From contig NZ_JANDBD010000004.1 in assembly GCF_024320865.1 (NCBI RefSeq), forward strand, positions 124,001-188,000: 64,000 bases of DNA. The letters are read 5' to 3'. The stretch comes from Mycolicibacterium arenosum (GTDB taxonomy: Bacteria > Actinomycetota > Actinomycetes > Mycobacteriales > Mycobacteriaceae). The number at the start of each line of letters is the position of its first letter. The stretch's first letter is position 1. Shown piece by piece: positions 47,587 to 59,400 of the stretch. The notes under the pieces are model-generated. The model ran no database searches. It worked only from the letters and a program-made list of their open reading frames with translations, and was not told where the DNA came from. Position numbers and translations under genes: made by a program.

Positions 47587-50500
47587 CCGGGTGAATCGTC
47601 CTTCGCCGCTAGGGGAATGGGCAGCCAGTGCGCTTCTCGGCAGCGCAGCGCCAACTCGTCGGGATCGGCGTCGGTGAAGTCGGGATCCGTGCATCCCGCG
47701 CGGGGTGCCGCGAAGACGGGCCGCGGGCGTGGCCGCCGCACTCGCTGCGGTTGGCTACCCGGCCACCAGTTGGCCTTCCCGACGAGGACGGCCATCGCGG
47801 GAACCGTGATGGTGCGCACCACGAAGGTGTCGAGCAGCAAGCCCACCCCGATGATGAACCCGACCTGCACGATGTTGCTGATGCTGCTGAACGTCAGGCC
47901 GAACATCGACGCCGCGAAGATCAGGCCCGCCGAGGTGATCACACCGCCGGTGGCGCCGACGGTCTTGATGACACCCGCCCGAATCCCATTGGCCGCTTCG
48001 TCTTTGATCCTCGAGATGAGCAGCAGGTTGTAGTCCGCGCCGACCGCGACGAGCACCAGGAAGGCCATGCCCGGCACGTTCCAGGAGAGTTGTTGGCCCA
48101 GTAGGAACTGGAAGAAGAGCACCCCGATCCCGACGGCGGACACGTACGACAGGATCACCGATCCGACCAGATACAGCGGCGCGATGATCGCCCTCAGCAG
48201 CCCGACCAGGATCAGGAACACGACGATCAGCGTGACGATGATGATGAACTCGATGTCGCTGTTGTAGTAGTTGCGAATGTCGTTCTGAACGGCCGAGAAA
48301 CCGACCATCGAGATGCGGGCGTCGGCGAGGCTCGTATTCGGCAGCGCGCTCTCGGCCGCCTTGGTGATCTGCTTCACCTGATCCATCGCGTCGGTGCTGA
48401 ACGGGTCCAGCGCGGTCTGCACGACGTATCGCGCGGTGTGGCCGTCGGCTGAGATGAAGAGGTTGGCGGCCTTCTTGAACTCCGCCTGGGTCAGGATCTC
48501 CGGAGGGATGTAGAAGCCGGCCATCGGCGGATTGGCCGCTTCGTGCTTCATCGCGAGCAGGAACGCGGACGCCTGATCCAGACCGTCCCCCATCACCCTG
48601 GTCTGGTCGACGAGTTGTTGAACCCCCTCGGCGAGTTGGCGGCTCGCGTCGGCGAGTTGGGTGGCGCCCTGCTGCATCGTGGTGATCTTCTGCTGAATGC
48701 TGTTGGCGTCGGTGATGCCCAGCCGTTGGGCGGCCGCCGACGCCTTCTCAAGGCTGCTGCTGAGTCCTTTGACGGCTTCGTCCAGACGCTGGCCGGGGCT
48801 GGTCTGCTCGAGTTGTCTTCCCAGTTCCTCCAGCCGAAGCAGTGCGGCGTCGTTGCGCGCCGCCACCATCCGCTGCATGTCGGTGCGCGCCGAGACGCAT
48901 GACGGATCGATATTGCACACCGGGCTCGCATTGAGGGCACGCAGCACCGGTACCGACGACGAGTAGACGTCGACGACATAGGACAGCGTGTCATCCAGGT
49001 CGGTTCCGAGATTGCGCATGTTCGCGACGAGCGTCGCCGTCTCGTCGAGGTCGGCGAGGGTCTTACCGCCACCGTATTTGCGCTCCATGTCCGACAGCGC
49101 GGTGACGAGCCCGCGAACCGACCCGACCGCGCCGGTGACCTGCCCGCGCACGTCGCCGAGCACGCCGGCCAACTTGTGGGCGCCGCTGCTCAACAGTGTC
49201 AGATCGCCGTCGTGCCCGGTGATCTGAGTGGACGCGTCCAGCATCCGCGTGCCGACCTCACCGGCCTGGTAGGTGGTCTTGGCCTGCTCGAGCATCTCTC
49301 CGGTCGGCCGGGTGATCCCGCGGACCAGCCCGATGCCGGGCAGCTGACCCACCCGTGCGGCGAGTTGCTCGAGGTCGGCCAGCGCCTTGGGACTGCGCAA
49401 GTCGGTGTCGGGCGCCTGGATCAAGACGAACTGCTGCAGCGTGCTCGAGACCGGGAAGTGCGCGTCGAGGGCCTGGTAACCGAGGTTGCTCGGGGCGTCG
49501 GGCGGCAGCGTCTTGCGGTCGTCGTAGTTGAACTTGACCAGCAGCGTGCACCCCGCGAGCGCGACGAGGATGACGAGGCTGACGAGCAGATGGCCCTTGG
49601 GTTTCCGCGCGATCTGAATACCCGACCGGCGCCAGAACCGGCCGGTCATGTCCTTGCGCGGTTTCACCCAGCCGCGCCGTCCGGTCAGCACGATGAGGGC
49701 CGGCAGCAAGGTGACCGACGCCGCGAAGCCGATGGCGATCGTCACGGAGAGGGCCGGGCCGACGGTGGCGAACACGCCGAGGTTGGTGAACGCCAGACCC
49801 AGGAACGTGATCGCGACCGTACCGGCCGATCCGGCGATCACCTTGCCGATGGACCCCAGCGCGGCGACCAGTGCGTCGTCGGAAGACATTCCCTCACGGA
49901 CGCATTCGTGATATCGGCTGAACAGGAACACCGCGTAGTCCGTGCCCGCGCCGAGCATCATGCCCGTCATCAGCACAAGGGTCTGCGGGCCCAGGCCGAG
50001 GCCGTGCAAGCCCAGGAACGCGACCAACTGCTGCGCGACGACCAGCGAGACCCCGATGGTCGCGAGCGGCAGCAGCATCGCGACGACGTTGCGATACACC
50101 ACGATCAGGATCGTCAGCACCATGAGCACGGTGGCGATCTCGATGACGTGCTGGTCCGTGGCGCCGATCTTGGTGAGGTCGTCGAGCGTGGCTGCGGGCC
50201 CGATGACGTCGGCGGTGAGCGAACTGCCTTCCGTGGTGGCCCGCACCACCTTGACCACGTCGCGGTACGCCTTCTGGCCTTCGCCGGTGCCCATCACGCC
50301 GACGAGGTTGACGGGCAACGTCCACGCCTTCTTGTCCTCGCTCGTCATCACCTGGCGCAGTTCGGGGATGTGCACGAAGTCCTGGGTCGACCGCACACTG
50401 GTGGTCGCCGCTCGCAGGTCGTCGACGAGTCGCCGGTAGACGTCCTCATCGGCCGGGCCCAGGCCGTTCTCGTTGCTGAGCACCACCACCGCGAGGTTGC

Positions 50501-50741
50501 CGGAACTGGCCTCGTTGAAGGCGTCCTTCATCTGGTTGGTCGCCACCAGCACCGGCGAGTCGGCGGGCAGGAACGCCGGCGGGTTCTTCAGCGCGACCTG
50601 CGCAAGCGGCGGCACGGCCAGGAACAGGGCGACGGCCAACCCGACCCACGCGACGATGATCAACCACGGCCGGCGCACAACGAACCGACCCATGGCGGGA
50701 AACCCCTCCACGAGCATCGCGGGTTTGCGCACGTGCATCAT
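47583..50741 (-). CDS. MmpL family lipid transporter
   Basis: 1052 residues of the RND superfamily. Two six-helix halves: helix 1 near 24-44, two large periplasmic domains, and the proton-relay Asp-Tyr pairs in GAGTDYAVFLFS and VGADYNLLLISR. The second periplasmic domain has a long helical, coiled-coil insert (KLAGVLGDVRGQV ... QGATQLADASRQLAEGV) as in glycolipid MmpLs, and a proline/arginine-rich C-terminal tail. The start is ATG 50741, overlapping the GT1 stop (ATGATG). It is the last gene of pks-papA-GT1-mmpL. No mmpS partner is in the window. Probably exports the acylated glycolipid across the inner membrane. By locus it resembles mmpL12. Confidence 0.94.
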   Translation of the reverse strand: MMHVRKPAMLVEGFPAMGRFVVRRPWLIIVAWVGLAVALFLAVPPLAQVALKNPPAFLPADSPVLVATNQMKDAFNEASSGNLAVVVLSNENGLGPADEDVYRRLVDDLRAATTSVRSTQDFVHIPELRQVMTSEDKKAWTLPVNLVGVMGTGEGQKAYRDVVKVVRATTEGSSLTADVIGPAATLDDLTKIGATDQHVIEIATVLMVLTILIVVYRNVVAMLLPLATIGVSLVVAQQLVAFLGLHGLGLGPQTLVLMTGMMLGAGTDYAVFLFSRYHECVREGMSSDDALVAALGSIGKVIAGSAGTVAITFLGLAFTNLGVFATVGPALSVTIAIGFAASVTLLPALIVLTGRRGWVKPRKDMTGRFWRRSGIQIARKPKGHLLVSLVILVALAGCTLLVKFNYDDRKTLPPDAPSNLGYQALDAHFPVSSTLQQFVLIQAPDTDLRSPKALADLEQLAARVGQLPGIGLVRGITRPTGEMLEQAKTTYQAGEVGTRMLDASTQITGHDGDLTLLSSGAHKLAGVLGDVRGQVTGAVGSVRGLVTALSDMERKYGGGKTLADLDETATLVANMRNLGTDLDDTLSYVVDVYSSSVPVLRALNASPVCNIDPSCVSARTDMQRMVAARNDAALLRLEELGRQLEQTSPGQRLDEAVKGLSSSLEKASAAAQRLGITDANSIQQKITTMQQGATQLADASRQLAEGVQQLVDQTRVMGDGLDQASAFLLAMKHEAANPPMAGFYIPPEILTQAEFKKAANLFISADGHTARYVVQTALDPFSTDAMDQVKQITKAAESALPNTSLADARISMVGFSAVQNDIRNYYNSDIEFIIIVTLIVVFLILVGLLRAIIAPLYLVGSVILSYVSAVGIGVLFFQFLLGQQLSWNVPGMAFLVLVAVGADYNLLLISRIKDEAANGIRAGVIKTVGATGGVITSAGLIFAASMFGLTFSSISNIVQVGFIIGVGLLLDTFVVRTITVPAMAVLVGKANWWPGSQPQRVRRPRPRPVFAAPRAGCTDPDFTDADPDELALRCREAHWLPIPLAAKDDSPG

Positions 50742-51985
50742 CGCCCGGCCATGACCCCGACTTTCTCCTCGAGTAGATCCGCTGCCGTTGCCACGCTCGT
50801 CGCGGCGTCGGTGACGAGCTCGGAGACGACGCGAGCCCGGTCCTGTACCCGCGGTGTCAGCGCGACGCGCAGCGCAGCGGTCAGCTTCGGCCCCGACGTC
50901 GACGAGAACCTGCGCGCAGTACCGACTTTCAACCGCTTGACCTGCACCGCCCACACCGGCTGATCGGCACCGACCCACAGGATCACCGTGGGCACGCCCG
51001 CGCGCACGCTGGCGGCCGTGGTGCCCGCGCCACCGTGGTGCACGATCGCGCGGCACCGCGGGAACACCGAGGCGTGGTTGACCGCGCCGACCAGCTTCAC
51101 GTGCGGAGGCGGGGACATCTGCGCCACGTCCCACACTCCCGCCGACACCAGCGCCCGCTCACCCAACTCGGCGCACGTCGTGCTGATCATGTCGACGGCA
51201 TCGGCGGGTGACGGCACCGGCATGCTGCCGAAGCCGAAGTAGATCGGCGGGGTGCCCGCTGCGATCCACGCGTCGACGTCGGCGTCGTCGGCGGCCCCGA
51301 GGCCGAGCGTCAGCGCGCCCGTGAACGGCCTGGTGCCGTGCCATTCCGCCGCGAGTCCGGGGAAGAACAGTTCGTCGTACGCCTGCAACTCCAGCGCCCC
51401 CCTCTCGACGATCCGACGCGCACACCGTACCGTCGCGCGGTCGAGGCCGAGGTCACGGCGTTGTTCGTCCTCGGCGCGCTTCAGCATTCGCCAGTGCAGC
51501 CACTCCGCCGCCGTCCACACGGTCCGGACGACGGGACGCGGTACCGGGAACGGCACGATGCTGCTGTTCACCCGCGCCGGGAAGTAGTGCAGTGCGGCGA
51601 ACGGAATGCCGTGGTGCTCGGCGACATTCGCGGCCACCTCCTGATACGTGGTGCCCGCCAGGATCAGGTCGGCGCCATCCGACAGTTCGGTCAGGGCGCT
51701 GCTCATCTGCGCCCAGCCCTCGGTGAGGTAGTCCACCCCCCTGCGGATCAGCGCCGCCGGGTTCTGCACTCGCCAGAACTCGCTGAAGAACTCGTCGTCG
51801 AGCTGTGCTTGCGAATCCGGTCCGTAGGCGACCGCGCCCGGCAGCCCCGCCGACTCGACGAAGCCGATGAGGTTCGGCGGCACGGCCATCCGCACGTCGT
51901 GCCCGCGATCCCGCAGTTCGCGGCCCACGGCCGCACAGGGCTCGACGTCGCCCCTGGTGCCGTGGACCGCCAACGCGAACTTCAC
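50738..51985 (-). CDS. Family 1 glycosyltransferase
   Basis: 415 residues of GT-B fold, related to UDP-glucuronosyl/macrolide and mycobacterial Rv1524/Rv1526c-type enzymes. The N-terminal acceptor domain begins FALAVHGTRGDVEP; the donor-binding motif is HHGGAGTTAASVRAGVP with DQPVWA. It transfers a sugar to a lipid or oligosaccharide acceptor. GTG 51985 is chosen because the Rossmann strand starts at once. It follows papA by 13 bases and overlaps mmpL. The sugar donor is not visible. Confidence 0.9.
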   Translation of the reverse strand: MKFALAVHGTRGDVEPCAAVGRELRDRGHDVRMAVPPNLIGFVESAGLPGAVAYGPDSQAQLDDEFFSEFWRVQNPAALIRRGVDYLTEGWAQMSSALTELSDGADLILAGTTYQEVAANVAEHHGIPFAALHYFPARVNSSIVPFPVPRPVVRTVWTAAEWLHWRMLKRAEDEQRRDLGLDRATVRCARRIVERGALELQAYDELFFPGLAAEWHGTRPFTGALTLGLGAADDADVDAWIAAGTPPIYFGFGSMPVPSPADAVDMISTTCAELGERALVSAGVWDVAQMSPPPHVKLVGAVNHASVFPRCRAIVHHGGAGTTAASVRAGVPTVILWVGADQPVWAVQVKRLKVGTARRFSSTSGPKLTAALRVALTPRVQDRARVVSELVTDAATSVATAADLLEEKVGVMAGR

Positions 51986-51998
51986 GAGACCGACCCGC

Positions 51999-53426
51999 TC
52001 AGGCGGATTCCCGCATCGTCGTCTGCACGACGTCGCGGCCCTCGGCCACCCCGGCGTACACCTCCTGCATGGCGGCGACGTACTTCGTGACGGAGTCACG
52101 GGCGACGGGGTTGTCCGGGAAGAACACCGTGATCGACGTCTCGTCGTGAATCCGCCCGACCCACATGCAGATGTGCGCGGGGCTCATCCCGTCGCAGTAC
52201 GTCCGCGCGTTGACCCCGTCGAGGTGCGAGGCGACCACGGCCGACAGCGGCGGCAAACCGGCGTCGAGGTACGCCAGCATGGGGAAACCCCGGTGTGTCC
52301 GGTGCAGCCACGGCACCAGTTCGAGGACGCGGTCGAACGGGACCTTGGCGAGATCGATGTTGCCGTCGAACGACTTCTGCGCCGCCCGTGCGGTTTCGGC
52401 GAAGGATCCCCGCGTCACCGGGACGCCCACGGGGATCATGCCGGTGAACCACCCGTTCGTCACGAACTCCTCGGGCCTGGTGCGCATGTCCTTCGGCGTC
52501 ATGCCGTAGTAGTCGTCGACACCCGTGATGCGGTACTGGGCGATCGCCGCCGCTGCGAACACCCCGCCGACGAAGCGGGATCCCGCGGCCACACAGGCGG
52601 TTTCAAAGCGGGCCGTCTGCTCGGCGTTCATCAGCGGCGCCACGATGATGTCGCCGCCGCACGCCGCCGAGGGATCGCCGAGCGGCAGCGAGAACTCCGG
52701 TAGCGTGCCGTCGTTGGTGACGGCGAAGTCGATCCACCGCCGCACCTCGGGCGACTCGGCGGTCAGGGACGACGTGTACCGGTGCTGCTGCACGCAGTAC
52801 TCGTCGTACCCGCTCGGCGTCGGAAGGGTCGGCGGCGCGCCGCATTCGAGCAGCGCCATGTACGTCTGGTGGATCTCGACGAACAGCATCGCCATCAGCA
52901 CCGGATCGGTGTGCACGTGGTCGACGATGACGTAGAACGTGAAGTGATCCTCGTACTGGATCACCCCGAAGCTGAAGCACTCCCACTCGTCGGGAGTCGG
53001 CGTCGACTGGATCAGCTCGTGGAACGCCGCCTGCGACATCTCGCCGTGTCGCATCGGCACGAACTTGATGTCGTTCGGGTTCTGCATCGTCCGCCGGATG
53101 GTGCGGCCGTCCTTGAACTCGAACCAGCTCCGGTAGGTGTCGTGCCTGCGCAGATGCGCGTTGACGACGTGGTTCATCGCGCGGATGTCGCACTCGCCCG
53201 GCTGGTCCCACGACACGATCACCAGACGCGAGTACTCCATGCCCTTCGCCTTGAACTCGTGGAAGCCCCGGATGTGTTGCGCCTGCATGTAACTGGCGGG
53301 CACCGTGCTCACCGGGGCTGCCATCGCCTTGGCTTTCGAGCCTGCCGACGCGTGCCACGACGTTACTGCGCCACCGCCGGGGTTCCACTCGTCCGCCCTG
53401 ACGATCTCCAACGCTCCGACTAGCAC
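51999..53426 (-). CDS. PapA-type polyketide acyltransferase
   Basis: 475 residues of the condensation/PapA fold. The catalytic HxxxD is His170-Asp174 (VDHVHTD), in the normal place of the N-terminal half; the structural motif FFPDNP near 450 is near the expected late position. PapA proteins move polyketide chains from a Mas-type PKS to trehalose or similar sugars. GTG 53426 has AGGAGG upstream. It lies 37 bases after pks; by locus it corresponds to papA4, which is shortened in M. tuberculosis but full length here. Regiospecificity is unknown. Confidence 0.9.
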   Translation of the reverse strand: MLVGALEIVRADEWNPGGGAVTSWHASAGSKAKAMAAPVSTVPASYMQAQHIRGFHEFKAKGMEYSRLVIVSWDQPGECDIRAMNHVVNAHLRRHDTYRSWFEFKDGRTIRRTMQNPNDIKFVPMRHGEMSQAAFHELIQSTPTPDEWECFSFGVIQYEDHFTFYVIVDHVHTDPVLMAMLFVEIHQTYMALLECGAPPTLPTPSGYDEYCVQQHRYTSSLTAESPEVRRWIDFAVTNDGTLPEFSLPLGDPSAACGGDIIVAPLMNAEQTARFETACVAAGSRFVGGVFAAAAIAQYRITGVDDYYGMTPKDMRTRPEEFVTNGWFTGMIPVGVPVTRGSFAETARAAQKSFDGNIDLAKVPFDRVLELVPWLHRTHRGFPMLAYLDAGLPPLSAVVASHLDGVNARTYCDGMSPAHICMWVGRIHDETSITVFFPDNPVARDSVTKYVAAMQEVYAGVAEGRDVVQTTMRESA

Positions 53427-53463
53427 CGTGCCCTCCTCTGCTCGATCCGACTCTTCACTGACA

Positions 53464-56400
53464 TCAGGCGGCGACCTCCGCCGGTTCCAGGCGTTCGCAC
53501 AGCGAGTCCGCCAGTCCCCGGATCGTCGTGATGTCGGTTGCCGTAATGCGTACGCCCGTCTCCTTCTCCACTCGGGTGCGGAGCTCGAGGTTCCCCAGCG
53601 AATCGAGCCCGTATTCGGATAGCGGCCGGTCCGGATCGACGGCCCTGCGCAGGATCAGGCTGATCTGCTCGGACAGCAGCTTGCGCAGCCTGGTAGGCCA
53701 CTCCTCCTGCGGCAGTTCACGCAGTTCGGTGAGGAACTGACTGGTGCCCGACCGGGCCTGGCCGATCGATTTGAACGCCTCCGCGAATCGGCTGACCTGA
53801 GCGAACGCGGTCAGCCACGGAGTACCCGCGATCGGGGCGTAGCCGGTGTACGCCCGATCGTGCCGAACAAGCGCGTCGAACGCGTACGCCCCGTCGTCCG
53901 GCGCGATCGCCATCGCGGCATCCGCGGCCATCCCCTGGCCTCGGCCGATTTCGGCCCACGCACCCCACGCGACGGCACTCGCAGGCAGGCCCTGAGCGCG
54001 CCGCCAGTGGGTGAACGCATCCAGCCAGCTGTTGGCCGCCGCGTAGGCGCCCTGGCCGGGTGACCCGACCATCGCCGCCGCCGACGAGAACGAGCAGAAC
54101 CAGTCCAGCGGCGTGTCCTTCGTCGCCTCGTGCAGCCGCCAGGCGCCGTAAACCTTGGGCGCCCAGTCGCGTTCGATGAGGTCGTCGGTGATGTTGGCGA
54201 GCGTGGCGTCCTCCACCACCGCGGCGGCGTGCAGGACACCGCGCAGCGCGAGGCCGGTCGACGTCGCCGACTCGACCAGACGCGACGCCGTGTCCGGATC
54301 GCCGATGTCACCGAGTTCGACGGCGACCTGCGCGCCGGTCGACATGATGCGGTCGATCGCCTCGAGTGCCTCGGCACCCGGCGCGGATCTGCCGTTCAGC
54401 ACGATGCGTCCGCATCCCCCGATCGCCATCTTCTCGGCCAGGTAGAGCCCGAGTCCACCGAGTCCGCCGGTGATGACATACGCCCCGTCCGACCGGAACG
54501 CGGGCGCCTCCTCGGGTGGCAGGGCCGCGCGGTACCTGCCCTTGCGCGGCACGTCGAGCACCAACTTGCCGGTGTGCTCGGCCGCACCCATCACGCGGAT
54601 CGCCGTCGCGGCGTCGTCGAGCGGGTAGTGCGTCGTCTCGGGCAATGGCAGCGCTCCACTCGCCATGTCGGCGAAGATGTTGTCCAGCAACGCCTTCACC
54701 TTGCGCGGCCGAGTCACGGTCAGCAAGCCCAGGTCGACGGCGTGAAAGCTCAGGTTCCGCCGGAAGGGGAACAGGCCGAGCCTGCTGTCGCCGTAGATGT
54801 CCCGCTTGCCGATCTCGATGAACCGCCCGCCGAACGTCAACAGTTCCAAGCCGGCCCGCTGCGCCGCTCCCGGTAGCGAGTTCAGCACGATGTCGACCCC
54901 GTAGCCGTCGGTGTCCCTGCGGATCTCATCGGCGAACGACGTGGTGCGCGAGTCGTAGACGAAGTCGATACCCATGTCACGGAGCAGTTGTCGACGCTCC
55001 GGACTGCCCGCCGTCGCGAAGATCTCGGCGCCGGCGGCGCGCGCGATCGCGATGGCCGCCTGGCCCACACCGCCGGTCGCGGAGTGGATCAGCACGCGGT
55101 CACCCTTGTCGATCTGGGCGAGATCGTGCAGGCCGTACCACGCGGTGGCGTGCGCGCTGGGCACCGCGGCCGCGCGCGCGGCCGGGACACCGTCCGGAAT
55201 CGTCACCGCGAGACCGGCATCGCACGTCACGAATGTGCGCCACGCTCCGTCGGTGGAGATGCCTGCGACCAGGTCGCCGACCTGATGCTCGGTGACCCCC
55301 TCACCGACGGCCGTCACCACTCCGGCGAAGTCCGCACCCAGTTGCGGCAGGCGCCCCTCGAAGCTCGGATAGCGCCCGAAGGCCACCAGCACGTCGGCGA
55401 AGTTCAAGTTCGACGCACTGACCGCCACCTCGAGCTGACCCGGCCCCGGTGGAATGCGCTCGTAGGCGGCGAGTTCCGCCGACTGGAGGTCACCCGGCGT
55501 CCGGATCTGCAGCCGCATCCCCTCGGTCGCGGCGTCGACGACGACCGTACGACGGTCCTCCGCCCGCAGCGGACTGAGGTTGAGCCTGGCCGTGTACCAC
55601 TCGCCGTCGCGCCAGGCCGTCTCGTCCTCGTCAGAGCCCGCCAGCAGTTGCGCGGCGAGTCTTCCGCCGTCGGTCCGGTCGTCCACGTCGACCAGCGTGA
55701 CCCCGAGCTGCGGGTGCTCCATGCCGATCGCCCTGACCAGTCCGCGCACCCCGGCGTGTTCCAGATTCACGACATCGCGTGCGACGACCGCTTGCGCGTT
55801 GCGCGTGACGACGTACAGCCGCGGTGGTTCACCGGGTGTCTCCGGCAGTTCACGCAGCACTCGCACCAGATGGCGGAGCAGATCAGCACCGCGCACCGGA
55901 GTGTCCGCGTCCTCGGCGGCACCGGCCGCGGCCACCACCACCACACCGGCGAACGGTCGCGACGCGAGATCCGCGCGCAATCGCTCCGCTGCGGCGACGT
56001 GGTCCGTGTCGGGCGACCAGGTCGCCGACACCACCTCGGCGTGGTCGGCGACCAGACCGGCCGCCACCGCCTTGACGAGCTCATCCTCGTCCGCGGCCAG
56101 CGAGACCAGCATCCACCGGCCGGCGTCGGCATCGGCCTCGGGCAGGTCCCCGTGCGTCCAGTCGATCGTCAACAGCCTGTCGTGCAGCGTCCGATCCCGT
56201 TGTCCCGCTTCGGAGATCCCGGTACCCAGCCGCAGCCCCGTGACGGTGAGCAGGACGCCACCGTGCTCGTCGAGGATCTCCAGATCGGCTCGGACTCCCG
56301 TCCGGCTCAGGCTCGTCACGTGCACCAGGCAGTAGTGCGCGTTGCGTGTCGAGGCGTGCAGGCGCAGCCGATCGACACCGAGCGGCAGCATCAGCGCGCC

Positions 56401-59400
56401 CGTCGTGTCGGCCTGCAGATCGGGATGCGCACCGACCGCCTGGAAGCAGGCGTCCAGCAGCGCGGGGTGAACGTCGTACGCGCCCTGCTGGGACCGGATC
56501 GAGCCGGGCAGTGCCACCTCGGCCAGCACGGTGGTTCCGCCGATGTCGCAGGCGTGTACCGCGGCCAAGCCCGCGAATGCGGGGCCGTACTGAATTCCCC
56601 TGGCCTCGAACCACTCCCGCATCGCCGCACCGTCCAGCTCGACGGGATGCCCCGCGCGCAGCCGTTCCATGTCGTAGGCGGCGGGCACGCCGAGGTCGGC
56701 GGACTCGGCCAGCACGGCTCTGGCCCGACTGACCTCCTCGCCGTCGGCGGACGTGGTGACCAGGAACTCCGTCACCCCACTCGGGGTGGCCGCGGCGACC
56801 GCGGACACCGGCGTGCTCTCGTCGAGCAGCAGGAGCGCTTCGAACTGCACATCCCGCACCTCGGCGGCCTCGCCGACGATCTCCCGCGCCGCGGCGAGGG
56901 CCATCTCGCAGTACGCGGCTCCCGGCATCGCCGCGACGTCGTGCACCATGTGGTCGCCCAGCCAGGGCTGAGCGCCGGTACCGGCGTCCGCCTGCCAGAC
57001 GTGCCGCTCGGGCGTCTCCGGTAGCACCACGTGCGCGCCCAGCAGTGGGTGCACTGCGACGACGGCTCCCCTGCCCTGGTCGGTACCCTCGCGGCTCAGA
57101 ATCAGGCGCGGGTGATGCCAGGACGGCAGCGGTGCGTCCACCAGCCGCCCGTCCGGCCAGAGTACCGTCGCGTCGAGTGCCGCACCGCTGCAGTGGAACT
57201 CGGCGACGACGTCGAGCAGGCCGCGTGGCACCTCCTGCTCACGGCGCATTACCGCGAGCGCTGCGACGGCGATGTCGAGGCCGCCCGCGTTCTGGTCGAC
57301 GGCGTGGGTCAGCAGCGGATGCGGCGACAACTCGCCGAACACGCGGAAACCGTCCTCGAGCGCGGCCTGGATCGCCGCCGAGAACCGGACGGCCTGGCGC
57401 AGGTTGTCGACCCAGTAGTACGCGTCGAAGTCCGCCGGATCGCGGGAGTCGTACTGCGTCGCCGAGTAGTACGGCAGATTCGGTTCCCGTGGCGTGATGT
57501 CCTCGAGGGCGGCGGCGAGGTCGTCGAGCACCGGATCGACCTGCGGCGAGTGCGACGCCACGTCCACGGCGACTTCGCGGGCCATGACGCCGCGCGCCTC
57601 CCACTCGGCGACCAGTTTCCGGATCGACTCGCGGGCACCGCCCACCACCGCCGATCTCGGCGAGGCCACGACCGAGAGCACCACGTCCTTGACGCCTAGC
57701 GAGGCGAGCTCCGAAAGCACCTGCTGGGCGGGCAGTTCCACCGTGGCCATGGCGCCGGACCCCGCGATGGTCGCCATCAGTCGGGACCGTCGGCAGATCA
57801 CCTTGACGCCGTCTTCCAGCGACAACCCGCCTGCCACGACGGCTGCGGCGACCTCGCCCATCGAGTGGCCGACGACCGCGCCGGGCGCGACGCCGTAGGA
57901 CCGCAGTGTCTCGGCGAGCGCGACCTGGACGGCGAACACCGTCGGCTGCACCCTGTCGATACCGGTCACCGGCTCGCTGTCCGACATCGCCTCGGTCACC
58001 GAGAATCCCGACTCGGCGGCGATCAGCGGTTCGAGTGTCGCCACGGCCGCCGCGAAGGCGGGTTCGACGGCGAGCAGACCGGCGCCCATGCCCGCCCACT
58101 GCGAGCCCTGCCCGGAGAACACCCATACGGGACCGCGATCATCCTGTCCCACCGCGGGAGGGACGGGCAGCGCGGTGTCGGCGACGTCCCGCAGCGCGGT
58201 GACGAGGTCGGCACGGGTGTCAGCGGCGACCGCGGTCCGGAACTGCCGGTGGGCTCGCCTGCGCGCCAGCGTGTACGCCAGGTCATCCAGTGCCACGGCG
58301 TCGGACGACGTGCTCTCCAGCCAGTCCGCCAGCCGCCCCGCGGTCCTGTGCAGTTCGTCCACCGACGTCGCCGAGAGCGGGAACAGCATGGGGCCAGCGG
58401 ATTCCCGTGCGGCGACGACGGCGCCGGTGCTCGGGCCCTGCTCGAGCACCGCGTGCACGTTCGTGCCCGACAGACCGTACGACGACACCGCCGCGCGCCG
58501 TGGATGATGACCGTTGGTCGGCCACGGCGTCGTCTCGGTGGGAACGAACAAGCCCGTCTGGTGCTGCGCCATCTCCTCTGGCATGGCGGTGAAGTGCAGG
58601 TTCTTGGGAACCTCGCCGTGATGCAGCGCGAGGATCGCCTTCATCAATCCGATGGCGCCGGAGGCGCTCTGGCCGTGTCCGAAGTTGGTCTTGGCCGAGC
58701 CGAGGGCACACGGCCCGGCGCCACCGTAGACCTCGGCCAGGCTGGCGAATTCGATGGGATCGCCCACGGGCGTGCCCGTGCCGTGCGCTTCGACGTAGCC
58801 GATCGTCGTCGGATCGACGTCGCCGGCCGCAAGCGCGGAGCGGTACACGGAGGCTTGCGCGGAGCGCGACGGCGTCGCGATGTTGACGGTGTGGCCGTCC
58901 TGGTTGGCGGCGGTGCCGCGGATGACCGCGAGCACCCGGTCGCCCGCCGCGATGGCGTCGTCGAGGCGCTTCAGCAGCAGCACGACCGACGCTTCGCCCG
59001 AGACGAAGCCGTCCGCCTTGACGTCGAAGGCGTGGCACCGGCCGGTCGGTGACAGCATGCCCTGTGCCGATCCCGACGACATCTTCCTGGGCTCGAGCAT
59101 GATCGACACACCGCCGGTCAACGCGAGGTCGCTCTCGCGGTCGTGCAGGCTGCGGCACGCCATGTGCACGGCGAGCAGGCTCGACGAGCACGCCGAGTCG
59201 ACCGTGTAGGCCGGTCCGTGGGCACCCAGGTGGTACGCGATGCGCCCCGACGCCAGGCTGAAGTTGTTTCCCATGAAGCCGTAGGGGCCGTCCGCCTCGT
59301 TGGCGTCCGCGACCAGCAGTTGGTAGTCCTGATGCGTCATTCCCATGAAGACGCCGGTCAGGGTGCGCGACAACGTCGCCGGATCGATACCCGCGTGTTC

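Noticed and set aside
54988..57024. 678-codon open frame opposite pks5
   Set aside because: Antisense to the PKS with arginine- and glutamine-rich composition and no domain motifs.
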